A DNA stretch of 64,000 nucleotides from positions 1 through 64,000 of the forward strand of contig JAYFQX010000013.1 in assembly GCA_034926635.1 (NCBI GenBank). Direction: 5' to 3'. Below, one piece after another: positions 9,184 to 18,183 of this stretch. The notes under the pieces were generated by a model. The model did not search any database. It saw only the letters and a program-made list of their open reading frames with translations, and was not told the DNA's origin. The DNA is from Christensenella sp034926635. GTDB lineage: Bacteria > Bacillota > Clostridia > Christensenellales > Christensenellaceae. How positions within the stretch are numbered: the first letter of the stretch is position 1; each line of letters opens with the position of its first letter. Made by a program: the position numbers and the translations under genes.

Positions 9184-10404
9184 TTATTTCACCAAATCGG
9201 CATGACGCTGCGCAACGTCATCTACGCTATACGCTTCTGCAATGGACTTCAATTCATCTAATGTAAAATCAGGATTAAATGCAACTGCCATATCTCTAAT
9301 TTCATCTTCTGTGTAGGCTTTAATATCACTTTTGCACCATTTGTCATAAGCTACTGCATCATCATAAGAAGTCAATACAATAGGCGTATCCTTAATTTCA
9401 ATATATCCTTCATCCGAAAGCGGATTTCCCGTCGCATAGTTATACAGCAGCATAAACTCATACAAAGCATCTACCGAATGTCCACCAGTCATTGCAGCAA
9501 TCTCACCATTCTTTAACTGCTCCGCAATATTAGGACCAAAATCAGAAGATACAAGCGGAATTTTCCCTGTTAAATCATGATTCTTAAGCGTTGTCATTGT
9601 TCCTTCCAACGGTTCTCCGCCACCTCCGCAGCATACCAAACCGTCCATTTCCGGATACGCTGCAATGAATCGTTCTGTTGCTGATGCCGCTGCTTCCGCC
9701 GTAGTTACTTCCCACTCTTCTGCAAGAATCGTTACTCCTTTTTCCTCAAATGCCCTCTTATATCCTGCATATCTCGCTTCATTTGTTGCATCTCCGCGAT
9801 TCCATGTAATAAACCCTACCTGCGTAGCGCCTTTGTCTGCTAAAGCGCATCCCAGCAAATAACCTACATTCTCTTCATCTTCATGGGTAACGCCGATAAA
9901 GTACTGGGATTCTTCTGCCATCTTACGTACATCTTCATCTACGATTTGGCGCATGTATAATCCCAAATACACTTTATTTTCTTCACAGATCGAGATCAAT
10001 TTAGGAAGAATTGCTTCAGAACTATTGCAAAGAAATACCGCCTGACATCCACTTGCAATCAAATTCTCTATATTTGCAATTTGCGTATCTGGATCAAATC
10101 CGTCAACCAAGAACGTATATTCGCACCCCAATGCATTTGCAGCCATTTGTAAATATTCATCTACTTCTAAGCCCAAAGCGCTTGTGTTGTCCCAGCCACT
10201 TACACCAATTTTGATACCTTGCGGAGCTCCTGCCGCTTCTGATGCCGCAGCACTCTCCTGAGTATCTGCTGCGCTTTCAACCGCCTTCGTTGCTGCAGCA
10301 GAACTCTCTGACGCCGCGCTTTCGCCAGTTGAAGTTTGTCCACAACCCGCCAGCAGAGCACAGATCATGACCAACACTACCATAATTGATACAACTTTTT
10401 TCAT
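9184..10404 (-). CDS. Sugar ABC transporter substrate-binding lipoprotein
   Basis: A 406-residue extracytoplasmic binding protein of the periplasmic-binding-protein type 1 fold. The signal peptide ends in a lipobox LLAGC with the lipidated cysteine at 21, followed by a Ser/Ala-rich linker to about residue 60. The mature part (IKIGVSGWDNTSALGLEVDEY, then IASGCQAVFLCNSSEAILPK) is like ribose/galactose-type binding proteins. AAGGAG lies seven bases before the ATG. A strong hairpin at 10443-10485 separates it from the glycosidase gene and may raise its mRNA level relative to the membrane subunits. The ligand is unknown; the linked alpha-galactosidase suggests a galactoside or galactosyl-polyol. 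Confidence 0.87.
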   Translation of the reverse strand: MKKVVSIMVVLVMICALLAGCGQTSTGESAASESSAAATKAVESAADTQESAAASEAAGAPQGIKIGVSGWDNTSALGLEVDEYLQMAANALGCEYTFLVDGFDPDTQIANIENLIASGCQAVFLCNSSEAILPKLISICEENKVYLGLYMRQIVDEDVRKMAEESQYFIGVTHEDEENVGYLLGCALADKGATQVGFITWNRGDATNEARYAGYKRAFEEKGVTILAEEWEVTTAEAAASATERFIAAYPEMDGLVCCGGGGEPLEGTMTTLKNHDLTGKIPLVSSDFGPNIAEQLKNGEIAAMTGGHSVDALYEFMLLYNYATGNPLSDEGYIEIKDTPIVLTSYDDAVAYDKWCKSDIKAYTEDEIRDMAVAFNPDFTLDELKSIAEAYSVDDVAQRHADLVK

Positions 10405-10442
10405 TTTATTTCTCCTTTTATTTTTTTGGAAAGTCTATCTCC

Positions 10443-10485
10443 GACAGTTGGGTTTCGTTAAAAATCAGCGAAACCCAAAACTGTC
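10443..10485 (-). promoter_or_regulatory. Intercistronic hairpin upstream of the binding-protein gene
   Basis: GACAGTTGGGTTTCG at 10443 pairs with CGAAACCCAAAACTGTC up to 10485 around an 11-base loop, with a small bulge. No T-run follows on the minus strand, so this is more likely an RNA processing or stabilising structure between the glycosidase and binding-protein cistrons than a terminator. Confidence 0.65.
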
Positions 10486-10496
10486 ATATCGTCTTA

Positions 10497-11831
10497 TTAT
10501 TTATAATCTGCTACCCATTTAGCATTTGCTTCCATCAATTCATCCACCATCTTATCAATTTGATTCAGTGTCAATTGCGCACTCGTAAGCGGGTCGAGAC
10601 GAATAGCGTCATAAATATAGTCCTTTTTCTTCTCAACGATAGCATGAGCCAGACAAAGTTGGAAATTCACATTAGTTCTGTTTAGCCCAGCCAACTGCTC
10701 CGGAAGTTTTCCTACAGCACATGGATGGATTCCCAGACGATCAGAGAAACAAGGAACTTCTACGATACAATCATCGGGAAGATTGAGAATAAGACCATCG
10801 TTCGGAACATTTAAATTGGAAAAGAACGTACGTCCTGTTTCTAACGACTCTACAAGATCGGGTACATAATGATGGGACTTTGTATGAACAACCGGTTCAG
10901 AGGTTTCAACCAATCTCTTTGCATCTTCATAATACTTAACCGCATTGTCTTCGTGGCGGTGCCACCAACGGTCTTCCACTTCATAATCCTTAATCATCTG
11001 TTCATTCTTACGGAAGTAAGGCGTATATTCGCTAAAATGAAACGGCGATTCTGTTACAAAATAGCGGAATTTTTCAAGCGCCTCAAAACGTACATAATCT
11101 ACCAAATGTGCACCCATTGCTTTATAGCCACGTTCCATATCTGCGAACTTAGCAATACGTTCTTTATCTTTTGCGATTTCAAAAAGTTTCGGATATTGGT
11201 CTATACCGTCAACTTCGAGCTTCAAGAACCACGCCATATGGTTAATACCAGCAACCCAATAATCAATTTTTTCTACCGGTACTCCAAGATAGTTCGACAT
11301 ATGTTCAACCGTGCCCTGAACGCTATGACAAATGCCATAATGCTGGATTCCAGAAGACCAATCAAGCGGAATATTGATCGCACACATCGGATTCGCATGC
11401 TGGAACAGCAGTGCATCTGGACAAAGCTCTTCCATATCTTTAGCGATTTTAATAATCTCGGGAGCTACACGTAATGTTCTAAAAGCGCCCCCCGGTCCGA
11501 GAGAATCGCCAAGGTTTTGATTTACACCATACTTATCAGGAATTAATACATCATTATGAGCTGCCTGCGGTCCACCAATCGCAATACACTCTACAACATA
11601 TTTTGCTCCCGGGAGAACTTCCCTCCTATCAGTCGTAGCAGTAACCTTAATTTTCTTTCCACTCTGTTCTATCATTTTTTCATAAAGTCTTCTCGATAAA
11701 TCCAACTTTGTGGTATTGATATCAACAAGAGCCATTTCATCCACCAAAACATCATCTTTCAAAAGAAGATCCCCGACAATGTCTTTCGCGAACATAGTAC
11801 TTCCCGCGCCAATTAATACAAGTTTTGTCAT
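10497..11831 (-). CDS. GH4 family alpha-galactosidase (MelA-like)
   Basis: A 444-residue NAD- and Mn-dependent glycosidase of family 4. The N-terminal LVLIGAGSTMFAKDIVGDLL is the dinucleotide fold. HANPMCA near 145-151, CHSVQGT with the metal-binding cysteine near 168, and AGINHMAWF with the metal-binding histidine near 198 are in place. CHSVQGT is the pattern of alpha-galactosidases (MelA), while maltose-6-phosphate hydrolases have CHG-type motifs. The family uses an oxidation/elimination mechanism on unmodified or 6-phosphorylated glycosides. Lying inside a sugar importer operon with polyol dehydrogenases, it may split an imported alpha-galactoside. AGGAGG precedes the start. Confidence 0.87.
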   Translation of the reverse strand: MTKLVLIGAGSTMFAKDIVGDLLLKDDVLVDEMALVDINTTKLDLSRRLYEKMIEQSGKKIKVTATTDRREVLPGAKYVVECIAIGGPQAAHNDVLIPDKYGVNQNLGDSLGPGGAFRTLRVAPEIIKIAKDMEELCPDALLFQHANPMCAINIPLDWSSGIQHYGICHSVQGTVEHMSNYLGVPVEKIDYWVAGINHMAWFLKLEVDGIDQYPKLFEIAKDKERIAKFADMERGYKAMGAHLVDYVRFEALEKFRYFVTESPFHFSEYTPYFRKNEQMIKDYEVEDRWWHRHEDNAVKYYEDAKRLVETSEPVVHTKSHHYVPDLVESLETGRTFFSNLNVPNDGLILNLPDDCIVEVPCFSDRLGIHPCAVGKLPEQLAGLNRTNVNFQLCLAHAIVEKKKDYIYDAIRLDPLTSAQLTLNQIDKMVDELMEANAKWVADYK

Positions 11832-11933
11832 TTTATTTCCTCCTCAATAGAATTCTTTTTATATTTTTTCTTGAACACTAAGCTATAACAAGATCCCTCC
11901 TCTCAAAGATATGCTTCCCAAATTCAAAATCTT

Positions 11934-12863
11934 TTATTTTATAACGAGATTTCCTTGTTTTTCACGCACAGCCGCTACCGCTACCAAGAATATCAAGCCT
12001 TTTGCAAGTTGCAACACAGCAGCGTTTGCACCCAATATAACAAGCCCATTGCTTAACACATTTAGAGTAAGCGCACCTATGACACCACACCATATTTTTG
12101 AATTCATACCGCCCGTTACCGGCAAACCACCTAACACCAATACCGTTAGAATATCCGTCTCCAACAACTGGCCTGTTGCAGGTGCTGCCACACCAGTACG
12201 TGCCATAAGTAAAAATGCGCCCAACCCACAAGTGATACCCGCAATACAAAATGAAAATATCTTCACTCGCGATGCATTAACCCCCGCATAAATAGCAGCT
12301 AACTCCCCAGCACCTACCGCGCGGCATTGTTTCCCGAGCTTTGCGAAGTTGAATAAATAAATACTTACTACAAGTACAATTGTCAAGACCATAATTTTAA
12401 ACCAAAGATTATCAAATGTTTTTGAAAAATCCAGTGGCGCTGCAACTGCACCTGTCGACGTCATCAAATATATAGTTAATCCACGAAGTATTACCATCAT
12501 ACATATTGTTACAATAAAGGATTGCATCTTTAGTTTTGCAACCATAAAACCATTTAGGAATCCAACAAGCAAACCTATTCCTATCATAACCACAGCCGCA
12601 AGCAAAAAGCTTTGTTTTGCCGCATAAACACCAGCCAACGTACAAATCGCTACAAGTGATCCCTGAGAAAAATCAAGACATCCAAGAGTCATAACAAATG
12701 TCACGCCAATAGATAAAATAATCAATACAAATGATTGTTCTAATATCAGCGATAAATTAGATGGCACAATCAATTTACCTTGCGTTAAAATCGAAAATAC
12801 AATTAAAATCAATATAAATGCCAAAAATGGTACAAATCTAGATATATTACTCTTCGCTCTCAT
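11934..12863 (-). CDS. Sugar ABC transporter permease (RbsC type), first permease
   Basis: A permease of about 309 residues. I prefer the ATG at 12863 (MRAKSNISRF) over a TTG 15 bases earlier because GGGG lies nine bases before it, while the TTG abuts its AAGGA. The family loop MTLGCLDFSQGSLVAICTLAG and the ATPase contact loop CRAVGAGELAAIYAGVNASRVKIF are visible, and there are eight to ten hydrophobic segments. It follows the ATPase by 22 bases and precedes the glycosidase by about 100. It is only distantly similar to the other permease in the operon, which argues for a heterodimeric channel. Confidence 0.86.
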   Translation of the reverse strand: MRAKSNISRFVPFLAFILILIVFSILTQGKLIVPSNLSLILEQSFVLIILSIGVTFVMTLGCLDFSQGSLVAICTLAGVYAAKQSFLLAAVVMIGIGLLVGFLNGFMVAKLKMQSFIVTICMMVILRGLTIYLMTSTGAVAAPLDFSKTFDNLWFKIMVLTIVLVVSIYLFNFAKLGKQCRAVGAGELAAIYAGVNASRVKIFSFCIAGITCGLGAFLLMARTGVAAPATGQLLETDILTVLVLGGLPVTGGMNSKIWCGVIGALTLNVLSNGLVILGANAAVLQLAKGLIFLVAVAAVREKQGNLVIK

Positions 12864-12885
12864 TTTTTCGTTCCCCAATCCTTAA

Positions 12886-14385
12886 TTAAATAATATACTC
12901 AATGACCGTCTCTTCGCTTAAATCGCGGCTGCGTTTGAACTCTTTTGATATTCCTTTTTCGTTCATAATTAAAATCCGATCACTCATTCCCAATAATTCA
13001 GGCAGTTCTTCGGAAATCATGATAATAGAAATCCCGTTTCCGGTCAGTTTTTCCATAAGGCGGTAAATAGCAGCTTTTACTTTTACATCAATTCCTCTGG
13101 TTGGACAATCCAAAATCATTACATCAGGGCCATAATTCACCCAGGTCGCAAGAGCAACTTTCTGCTTATTACCACCGCTTAAGAATAAAACATATTGATC
13201 TAAGCCAGCCATTTTTACATCTAATGTTTGGGCTCCCAGTGTTGCAAATTCTTCTTCATCCTTCTTCGCGATTCTTCCATGCTTTTTAAGTTTATCTAAT
13301 GACGGCAAGCAAATATTATCTTTTATTCCTGCCAAAAGCATTAATGACTCTTTATCTCTATTTTTAGAGATATATGCTACACCGCTTTTTAGTGCAGCAT
13401 CAATTCCTGTTATTTTCTTTCCTTTGCACTCCACATTGCCAGATACCGGATGATAAGTACCATAAAGGACTTTTCCAAGTTCATGCATTCCTGATGCAGT
13501 CAACCCTCCAATTCCTAAAATCTCCCCTTTATGAAGATCAAAGGTAATTTCTTTTGAATTCTTTTCCAAGCAAATTCCATTTACACTAAGTACGACTTCA
13601 GAAAAATCTTTATTATCATAATCTTCGCGGTAATACTTATGTTCCAATTCTCGTCCTACCATCATAAGCTTTAATTGATTTTCTGTAACCGTACCATCGT
13701 TTTCAACCTCTCCCACTACTTTCCCGTCACGCAAAACGGTAATTGTATCACATTTTTCTAGTACCTCTTGTAAATCGTGAGATATAAAAATAACCGTCTT
13801 TCCTCTTTTACGCATTCTGTCCATGAGTTGATATAAAACATCTCTGCCTTTTTGCGAAAGAGCTGTTGTTGTTTCATCTACAATTAGTAATTGTGGATCT
13901 ATTGTCATTGCTTTAATGATTTCGACAATTTTACGATCTTCAAATGATAAAGTGGAAATATCATCAGCCGCATCTACCCCTTGCATTTCATATTGCTTCA
14001 ATAGTGCATTCGTTTGGCTATTCATCTTTTTCTTATTAATAATTCCACCGCGCATAAACATTTTTTCGCGCCCTATAAATATATTCTCAGCAATACTTAA
14101 TCCTTCAATGGTATTCATCTCCTGAAGTAATATGGCAATTCCATGACCATTCGCATCTAACTGATCATGTGGAAGGTATTCTGATTGATCCAAGTATATT
14201 TTTCCACCATCCGGTTTGTTAATTCCCGCTATCATTGATGTGATCGTCGATTTTCCGGAACCGTTTTCTCCAATCAATCCGCGAACTTCCCCACTATAAA
14301 AATTGATATTTGCCTTTTCTACCGCGGTCACTCCGACGAAAATCTTCGTGAGTTCTTCAACTCTTAAAAAAACTTTTTTTGCCAT
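12886..14385 (-). CDS. Sugar ABC transporter ATP-binding protein (RbsA/MglA type)
   Basis: A double ATPase of about 499 residues. Domain 1 has Walker A GENGSGKS near 40, a signature-like LSFEDRKIVEIIKAM and Walker B LLIVDETTTAL. Domain 2 has the degenerate Walker A region GIGGLTASGMHELGK, typical of the second half in this family, followed by LSGGNKQKVALATWV and VMILDCPTRGIDV. Asp-Cys replaces the usual Asp-Glu in the second Walker B, so only the first site may hydrolyse ATP. I take MAKKVFLRVEELTK as the start (GGAG lies 13 bases before it); an in-frame ATG at 14430 adds 15 residues. First gene of the ten-gene operon. Confidence 0.87.
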   Translation of the reverse strand: MAKKVFLRVEELTKIFVGVTAVEKANINFYSGEVRGLIGENGSGKSTITSMIAGINKPDGGKIYLDQSEYLPHDQLDANGHGIAILLQEMNTIEGLSIAENIFIGREKMFMRGGIINKKKMNSQTNALLKQYEMQGVDAADDISTLSFEDRKIVEIIKAMTIDPQLLIVDETTTALSQKGRDVLYQLMDRMRKRGKTVIFISHDLQEVLEKCDTITVLRDGKVVGEVENDGTVTENQLKLMMVGRELEHKYYREDYDNKDFSEVVLSVNGICLEKNSKEITFDLHKGEILGIGGLTASGMHELGKVLYGTYHPVSGNVECKGKKITGIDAALKSGVAYISKNRDKESLMLLAGIKDNICLPSLDKLKKHGRIAKKDEEEFATLGAQTLDVKMAGLDQYVLFLSGGNKQKVALATWVNYGPDVMILDCPTRGIDVKVKAAIYRLMEKLTGNGISIIMISEELPELLGMSDRILIMNEKGISKEFKRSRDLSEETVIEYII

Positions 14386-14756
14386 AATACTTGATACACT
14401 CCATTCCGTAATAATCGGTTTGACTATCATCTGCTTTTTATATTTTCATACGTATTCATGAAATATAAATAAAATAAATATCTTATAGAAAATTATCTAT
14501 ATTCACTTAATCATTTATGGTTTCTTTTTTGCCCCTAGAAAATCGGCATAAGATTAAATTGCGTTAATACTAATTTTTATTTAATCATATAAGACTTTTT
14601 TAAAAAAGTCAAGAGCGTTTTTTATATTTTTAAAATTTATATTTTTTAAAAAATATAAAAAATATTTTATTTTCGAAAGGAATTTATATAGTCAATGTAG
14701 AATTATTAATATATCTAAAAATTTGACAGTTTTAGGAAACCAGCAAAGGAGAAACC
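14386..14756. other. Divergent, very AT-rich control region between operon and lacI-type gene
   Basis: This 370-base stretch holds no gene. It contains the leftward promoter at 14584-14612, an inverted repeat TTTCAT-N8-ATGAAA at 14444-14463 in the operon leader, and a short ATTAA-N6-TTAAT repeat within 14553-14570 that lies just downstream of the expected transcription start and could be an operator. For the regulator gene I see AAAGGAG just before its ATG and a TTGACA at 14723-14728 without a convincing -10 box at the right distance. Confidence 0.6.
14584..14612 (-). promoter_or_regulatory. Promoter of the polyol/galactoside operon
   Basis: On the minus strand TTGACT (14607-14612) and TATGAT (14584-14589) are separated by exactly 17 bases, a near-consensus housekeeping promoter. 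It would start the transcript around 14577, about 190 bases before the ATPase start codon. The divergent LacI-type regulator is the obvious candidate to control it. Confidence 0.75.
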
Positions 14757-15788
14757 ATGCGTCATAAAGTTACCATGAATGATGTAGCGAAAGCAGCGGG
14801 CGTTACCCAGTCCACCGTTTCACACGTCATCAATAAGTCAGCTTCAGTTTCAGATGGTGTATATAACCGCGTACAGGAAGCAATCAAAGAATTAGGCTAT
14901 CAGCCAAACATTATGGCAAAAAGCTTAAAAACAAAAAAAACAAACGTAATCGGATTAATCGTTCCCGATATTTGTATCCCCTTTTTTGCGGAAATAGCAA
15001 AGGAAGTCGAGGCTAACATTCAAAAAGCCGGATATATATTAATGTTATGTAATACATTTTACAGCCCGGAATTAGAAAATAAATTTGTTTCTACTTTAAT
15101 ACAATATAATGTTGCAGGGCTTATTGTAAGTTACGGAGTAAGCGATCCGAATATTTATCATACAATCATAGAAAACGAAATTTCAGTTGTTACCTTAGAC
15201 GACAAGGTTGATTTGGTAAATATTCAGATTCCTTCTATTGAAGTGGATAATTTCAGCGGCAGCGACTTAGCCGTTTCTCATTTAAAAGAGATAGGTGCAA
15301 AAAAAATATATTATGCCAGCGAGCCGCTTAGCAATAAAGCATTAAGAAATCGATTTGAAGGTTATAAATCCGCAATGCTGCAATACGGTTATGATTTCGA
15401 CGATTCGATGTGCTTTATCGAAAGCAATCAGTCAGACAAGGTCAATATGGGTTATAATATTGGCGCGAAGATTATTCTCAACAAAGAGATTGATGCCGTT
15501 TTTGCTTCTAATGACCAGTTGGCTTGCGGTATTATTAAAAGATTTTTGGAATACGGCATTTCAATCCCTGAAGAAATCGCAATTGTTGGTTACGACAATG
15601 TGGTATGGTCAAAATTCATATCCCCTGCCTTAACAACGATTGCACAGCCTAATGTCACAATGGCTCAGTTGGGGTCTCGAAATCTTCTTACCTTAATTAA
15701 GGGTGGGACTCTTCCTGATGACGAGCAGGAAATTATCTTACAGCCAAGCCTAATTATCCGTGAATCTACATTGCGGGTATATCGATAG
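14757..15788 (+). CDS. LacI-family transcriptional regulator
   Basis: A 343-residue repressor. The N-terminal helix-turn-helix reads VTMNDVAKAAGVTQSTVSHVINKSASVSDGV and the hinge helix YQPNIMAKSLKTKKT follows at about 50-62. The rest is a periplasmic-binding-protein-like effector domain (NVIGLIVPDICIPFFAEIAKEVE, later AVFASNDQLACGIIKRFLEYGISIPEEIAIVGYDN). The start follows AAAGGAG by six bases. It is transcribed away from the ten-gene operon and shares its control region, so it probably senses the imported sugar and represses the operon, and perhaps also the isomerase and cupin genes downstream. Confidence 0.92.
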   Translation: MRHKVTMNDVAKAAGVTQSTVSHVINKSASVSDGVYNRVQEAIKELGYQPNIMAKSLKTKKTNVIGLIVPDICIPFFAEIAKEVEANIQKAGYILMLCNTFYSPELENKFVSTLIQYNVAGLIVSYGVSDPNIYHTIIENEISVVTLDDKVDLVNIQIPSIEVDNFSGSDLAVSHLKEIGAKKIYYASEPLSNKALRNRFEGYKSAMLQYGYDFDDSMCFIESNQSDKVNMGYNIGAKIILNKEIDAVFASNDQLACGIIKRFLEYGISIPEEIAIVGYDNVVWSKFISPALTTIAQPNVTMAQLGSRNLLTLIKGGTLPDDEQEIILQPSLIIRESTLRVYR

Positions 15789-15850
15789 GTTAAATAATTT
15801 GGGCAATTATCTTTGAATTTCATATTTATGCTTCCCAAAGGCATTCTTTA

Positions 15851-15866
15851 TGATTCAAACGAATCA
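15851..15866. promoter_or_regulatory. Palindrome before the isomerase gene, candidate LacI-type operator
   Basis: TGATTC and GAATCA face each other across AAAC, a perfect 6-bp inverted repeat. It lies 62 bases past the regulator stop and about 90 bases before the isomerase start. LacI-family operators are short palindromes of this size, but the same sequence is not repeated in the region in front of the large operon, so the link to this regulator is only inference. Confidence 0.4.
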
Positions 15867-15956
15867 GCATCTTCAATCGCTGCACTTTTTGCTATTGCTA
15901 TTTTGTTGTAGCTATTTATGCAAGCGAATATATGTGAAAATTTTAAGGAGATAATC

Positions 15957-16859
15957 ATGAAAAAAATTTCAATAGGAAGCTGGGCTTACGTATTTGGTCC
16001 TTACGCAAGTCAGCCAGTTCCGCTTGATACCGTTATTAAAGAAGTTGGCAAATTAGGTTACGACGGTATTAGTTTGGGCGGATTTAAACCCCATGCCCAC
16101 TTCGAGTTATATCCCACAAAGGAAAAACAAGAAGCGTTGGTAGAATTGATATCATCAAACCATTTAGAAGCAGTTGAATATTCTCCCGATGTCAATGTAT
16201 ACAGTCCTATTACCGAGCAATCCGATTATCTAAAATTATACGAGAAATTCATTATTTTTATGGAACAATGTAAATTTCCGATTGTGCGTCTTGACTCGGG
16301 TATTGCGCCTATTATTCCGGCAGGTTTAGGCTATGACGAATGTATGTCTCGGCTGGTAAAAGCTTTCCGCTCAGCTGCCGAAATCGCGGCAGACCACGGT
16401 ATCAATGTAGTTTGGGAATTCGAGCCAGGATTTATTTTCAACAAACCAAGCGAAGTTGTTGAAGTTACCGAACGCGTAGGCCATGACAATTTCTCAGTTT
16501 TATTCGACTCCTGTCATGCTTATATGGAAGCAGTTATGGGTTCCAGGCAAATCGGACAAAAAGAAACCCTTTCCGGGGGCGTCTTGGAATTCATTCATAT
16601 GCTTTCCGGAAAAATCGGGTTAGTTCACTTAATCGATTCCGATGGTACACTGCATGATAATGATACCAGTACACATCGGCCATTTGGCGAAGGTGCAATC
16701 AATTTCGATGAAATAATCCCCGCTTTATTGGGCGATGGCAAATATCAGGAAAATTGGTGGATTGTTGATTTATGTTTTTGGCCAGATGCTTGGAACGTAA
16801 CCAGCGATTGCAAAAAGTTTGTTGACTCTCTAAATAAAAAATATTGTGCCGAGGAATAA
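15957..16859 (+). CDS. TIM-barrel sugar isomerase/epimerase family protein
   Basis: A 300-residue member of the xylose-isomerase-like TIM barrel (AP endonuclease 2) superfamily. I choose the ATG at 15957 (MKKISIGSWAYVFGPYASQP) because AAGGAG lies six bases before it; the longer frame has no ribosome site. Likely metal ligands sit in VVWEFEPGF near 155, LFDSCHAYM near 182 and LVHLIDSDG near 221, and the C-terminal FGEGAINFDEIIPAL is characteristic of the family. Members include hydroxypyruvate isomerase, tagatose epimerase and inosose dehydratase, so the reaction is open. The cupin gene follows five bases later and must be co-translated. Confidence 0.75.
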   Translation: MKKISIGSWAYVFGPYASQPVPLDTVIKEVGKLGYDGISLGGFKPHAHFELYPTKEKQEALVELISSNHLEAVEYSPDVNVYSPITEQSDYLKLYEKFIIFMEQCKFPIVRLDSGIAPIIPAGLGYDECMSRLVKAFRSAAEIAADHGINVVWEFEPGFIFNKPSEVVEVTERVGHDNFSVLFDSCHAYMEAVMGSRQIGQKETLSGGVLEFIHMLSGKIGLVHLIDSDGTLHDNDTSTHRPFGEGAINFDEIIPALLGDGKYQENWWIVDLCFWPDAWNVTSDCKKFVDSLNKKYCAEE

Positions 16860-16863
16860 AATT

Positions 16864-18084
16864 ATGGATAGCATAAGAAAATCAATACAAAGTGAATTAA
16901 ATATAAGAAACGGAATATTAAACTTAATACCAAGCTGGGTTGCAAGAACTCTATTGCTGCCTGGAAAACGCCTGAAACTTCATCCGAGTGATCTTTATGC
17001 CTATGGTGCAAATCACGGGCCGCTGGTAGAACGTTGGATTGCGTCTGTGTCACGCGCAGATAATGGTGATTTAACAGTTGAAAACGAAGGACTGAGTTTT
17101 ATTAACATGAACTTCGGGAAAGATCGTTTGCTTTTGGAAGAAGCTGTTCGGCATGCCGGTGATTTACTTATCGGTCAAAAAGCAATGGACGAAAAAGGCA
17201 ATTTGACCGCTTTTGCAAAAATATATGATTTTGCGCGCCCATTACCATTCCACGTCCATTATATGGAAGAAGATGCCAAACAATTCGGCGTTGACCCGAA
17301 ACCGGAAGCCTATTATTTTCCGCCTCAGTTAAACGCAATCGATTACGACCATCCTTATACGTTTTTCGGGATCAATCCAGGCGTAACGCGCGAAGATTTT
17401 AAACGTGTACTTTCTGATTGGGAACATGGCGACAATGGAATTTGTGAATTATCTGCCGCTTATCGGGTAAAACCCGGAACCGGTTGGAATATACCTGCCG
17501 GTATTCTCCATGCGCCCGGAGCAATGGCAACTTATGAACCACAGCGTGTAAGTGATACTTCTATGTTTATGCAGTCAATGGTATATGGTCAATATATCGA
17601 CCGTGAACTTCTCACAAAATTCATACCAGAAGGCAAGGAATACGACTTTGATTTTATGATTGATAAGATCGACTGGGCCGCTAATTCGGATCCTAATTTT
17701 AAATTAAATCATTATTGCGAACCAATTCCTGCAGAAGATATTGAAACAATGCACGCAAAAGGATATCACGAATCATTTGTATGCTATGGATCCGATGAGT
17801 TCTGCGCCAAAGAACTTACAGTCTTTCCGGGCTGCGAAGTCACGATTCAAGATAGCGCCGCTTATGGCATTCTGGCAATGGAAGGATATGGTGAAATCAA
17901 CGGCAACGAGCTTTCTACCCCTTCTATGATTCGTGTTGGTCAAATAACCAGCGATGAAATGTTCGTTACTAGAGACGCTGCTATTCAAGGTGTTACCATA
18001 AAAAATCTTAGCAGTACGGATAGAATCGTAATGCTTAAAAATTTTAGTGGCGATTGTATAGAGTCCAAAAGATTTGTCAAATAA
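16864..18084 (+). CDS. Cupin-type, mannose-6-phosphate-isomerase-like protein
   Basis: A 406-residue protein. The start at 16864 follows GAGG; the stop of the preceding gene is five bases away. A metal-binding cupin pattern is visible in FHVHYMEEDAKQFGVDPKPE near 128-147, and VKPGTGWNIPAGILHAPGA near 205 looks like the second half of the site as in type I phosphomannose isomerases. A second, weaker cupin-like segment follows (YGSDEFCAKELTVFPGCEVTIQD). The family binds a divalent metal and handles sugars or sugar phosphates. I do not recognise a named orthologue. Together with the upstream TIM-barrel gene it could isomerise the released sugar. Confidence 0.6.
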   Translation: MDSIRKSIQSELNIRNGILNLIPSWVARTLLLPGKRLKLHPSDLYAYGANHGPLVERWIASVSRADNGDLTVENEGLSFINMNFGKDRLLLEEAVRHAGDLLIGQKAMDEKGNLTAFAKIYDFARPLPFHVHYMEEDAKQFGVDPKPEAYYFPPQLNAIDYDHPYTFFGINPGVTREDFKRVLSDWEHGDNGICELSAAYRVKPGTGWNIPAGILHAPGAMATYEPQRVSDTSMFMQSMVYGQYIDRELLTKFIPEGKEYDFDFMIDKIDWAANSDPNFKLNHYCEPIPAEDIETMHAKGYHESFVCYGSDEFCAKELTVFPGCEVTIQDSAAYGILAMEGYGEINGNELSTPSMIRVGQITSDEMFVTRDAAIQGVTIKNLSSTDRIVMLKNFSGDCIESKRFVK

Positions 18085-18132
18085 TATAATCATTCTAGAT
18101 CTTAGTTACTTTTATAAATGATAAAATTGCAA

Positions 18133-18178
18133 AAAATCAAAACTACTTGTATGGAATTAACAAGCAGTTTTGATTTTT
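18133..18178 (+). terminator. Terminator after the cupin gene
   Basis: AATCAAAACTACTTGT pairs with ACAAGCAGTTTTGATT around a nine-base loop, with one internal mismatch, and is followed by a T-run. It lies 49 bases past the stop codon. Confidence 0.75.
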
Positions 18179-18183
18179 TGATT

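Noticed and set aside
14723..14728. TTGACA as -35 box of the LacI-type gene
   Set aside because: No -10-like sequence lies 16-18 bases downstream; the ribosome site is there instead.
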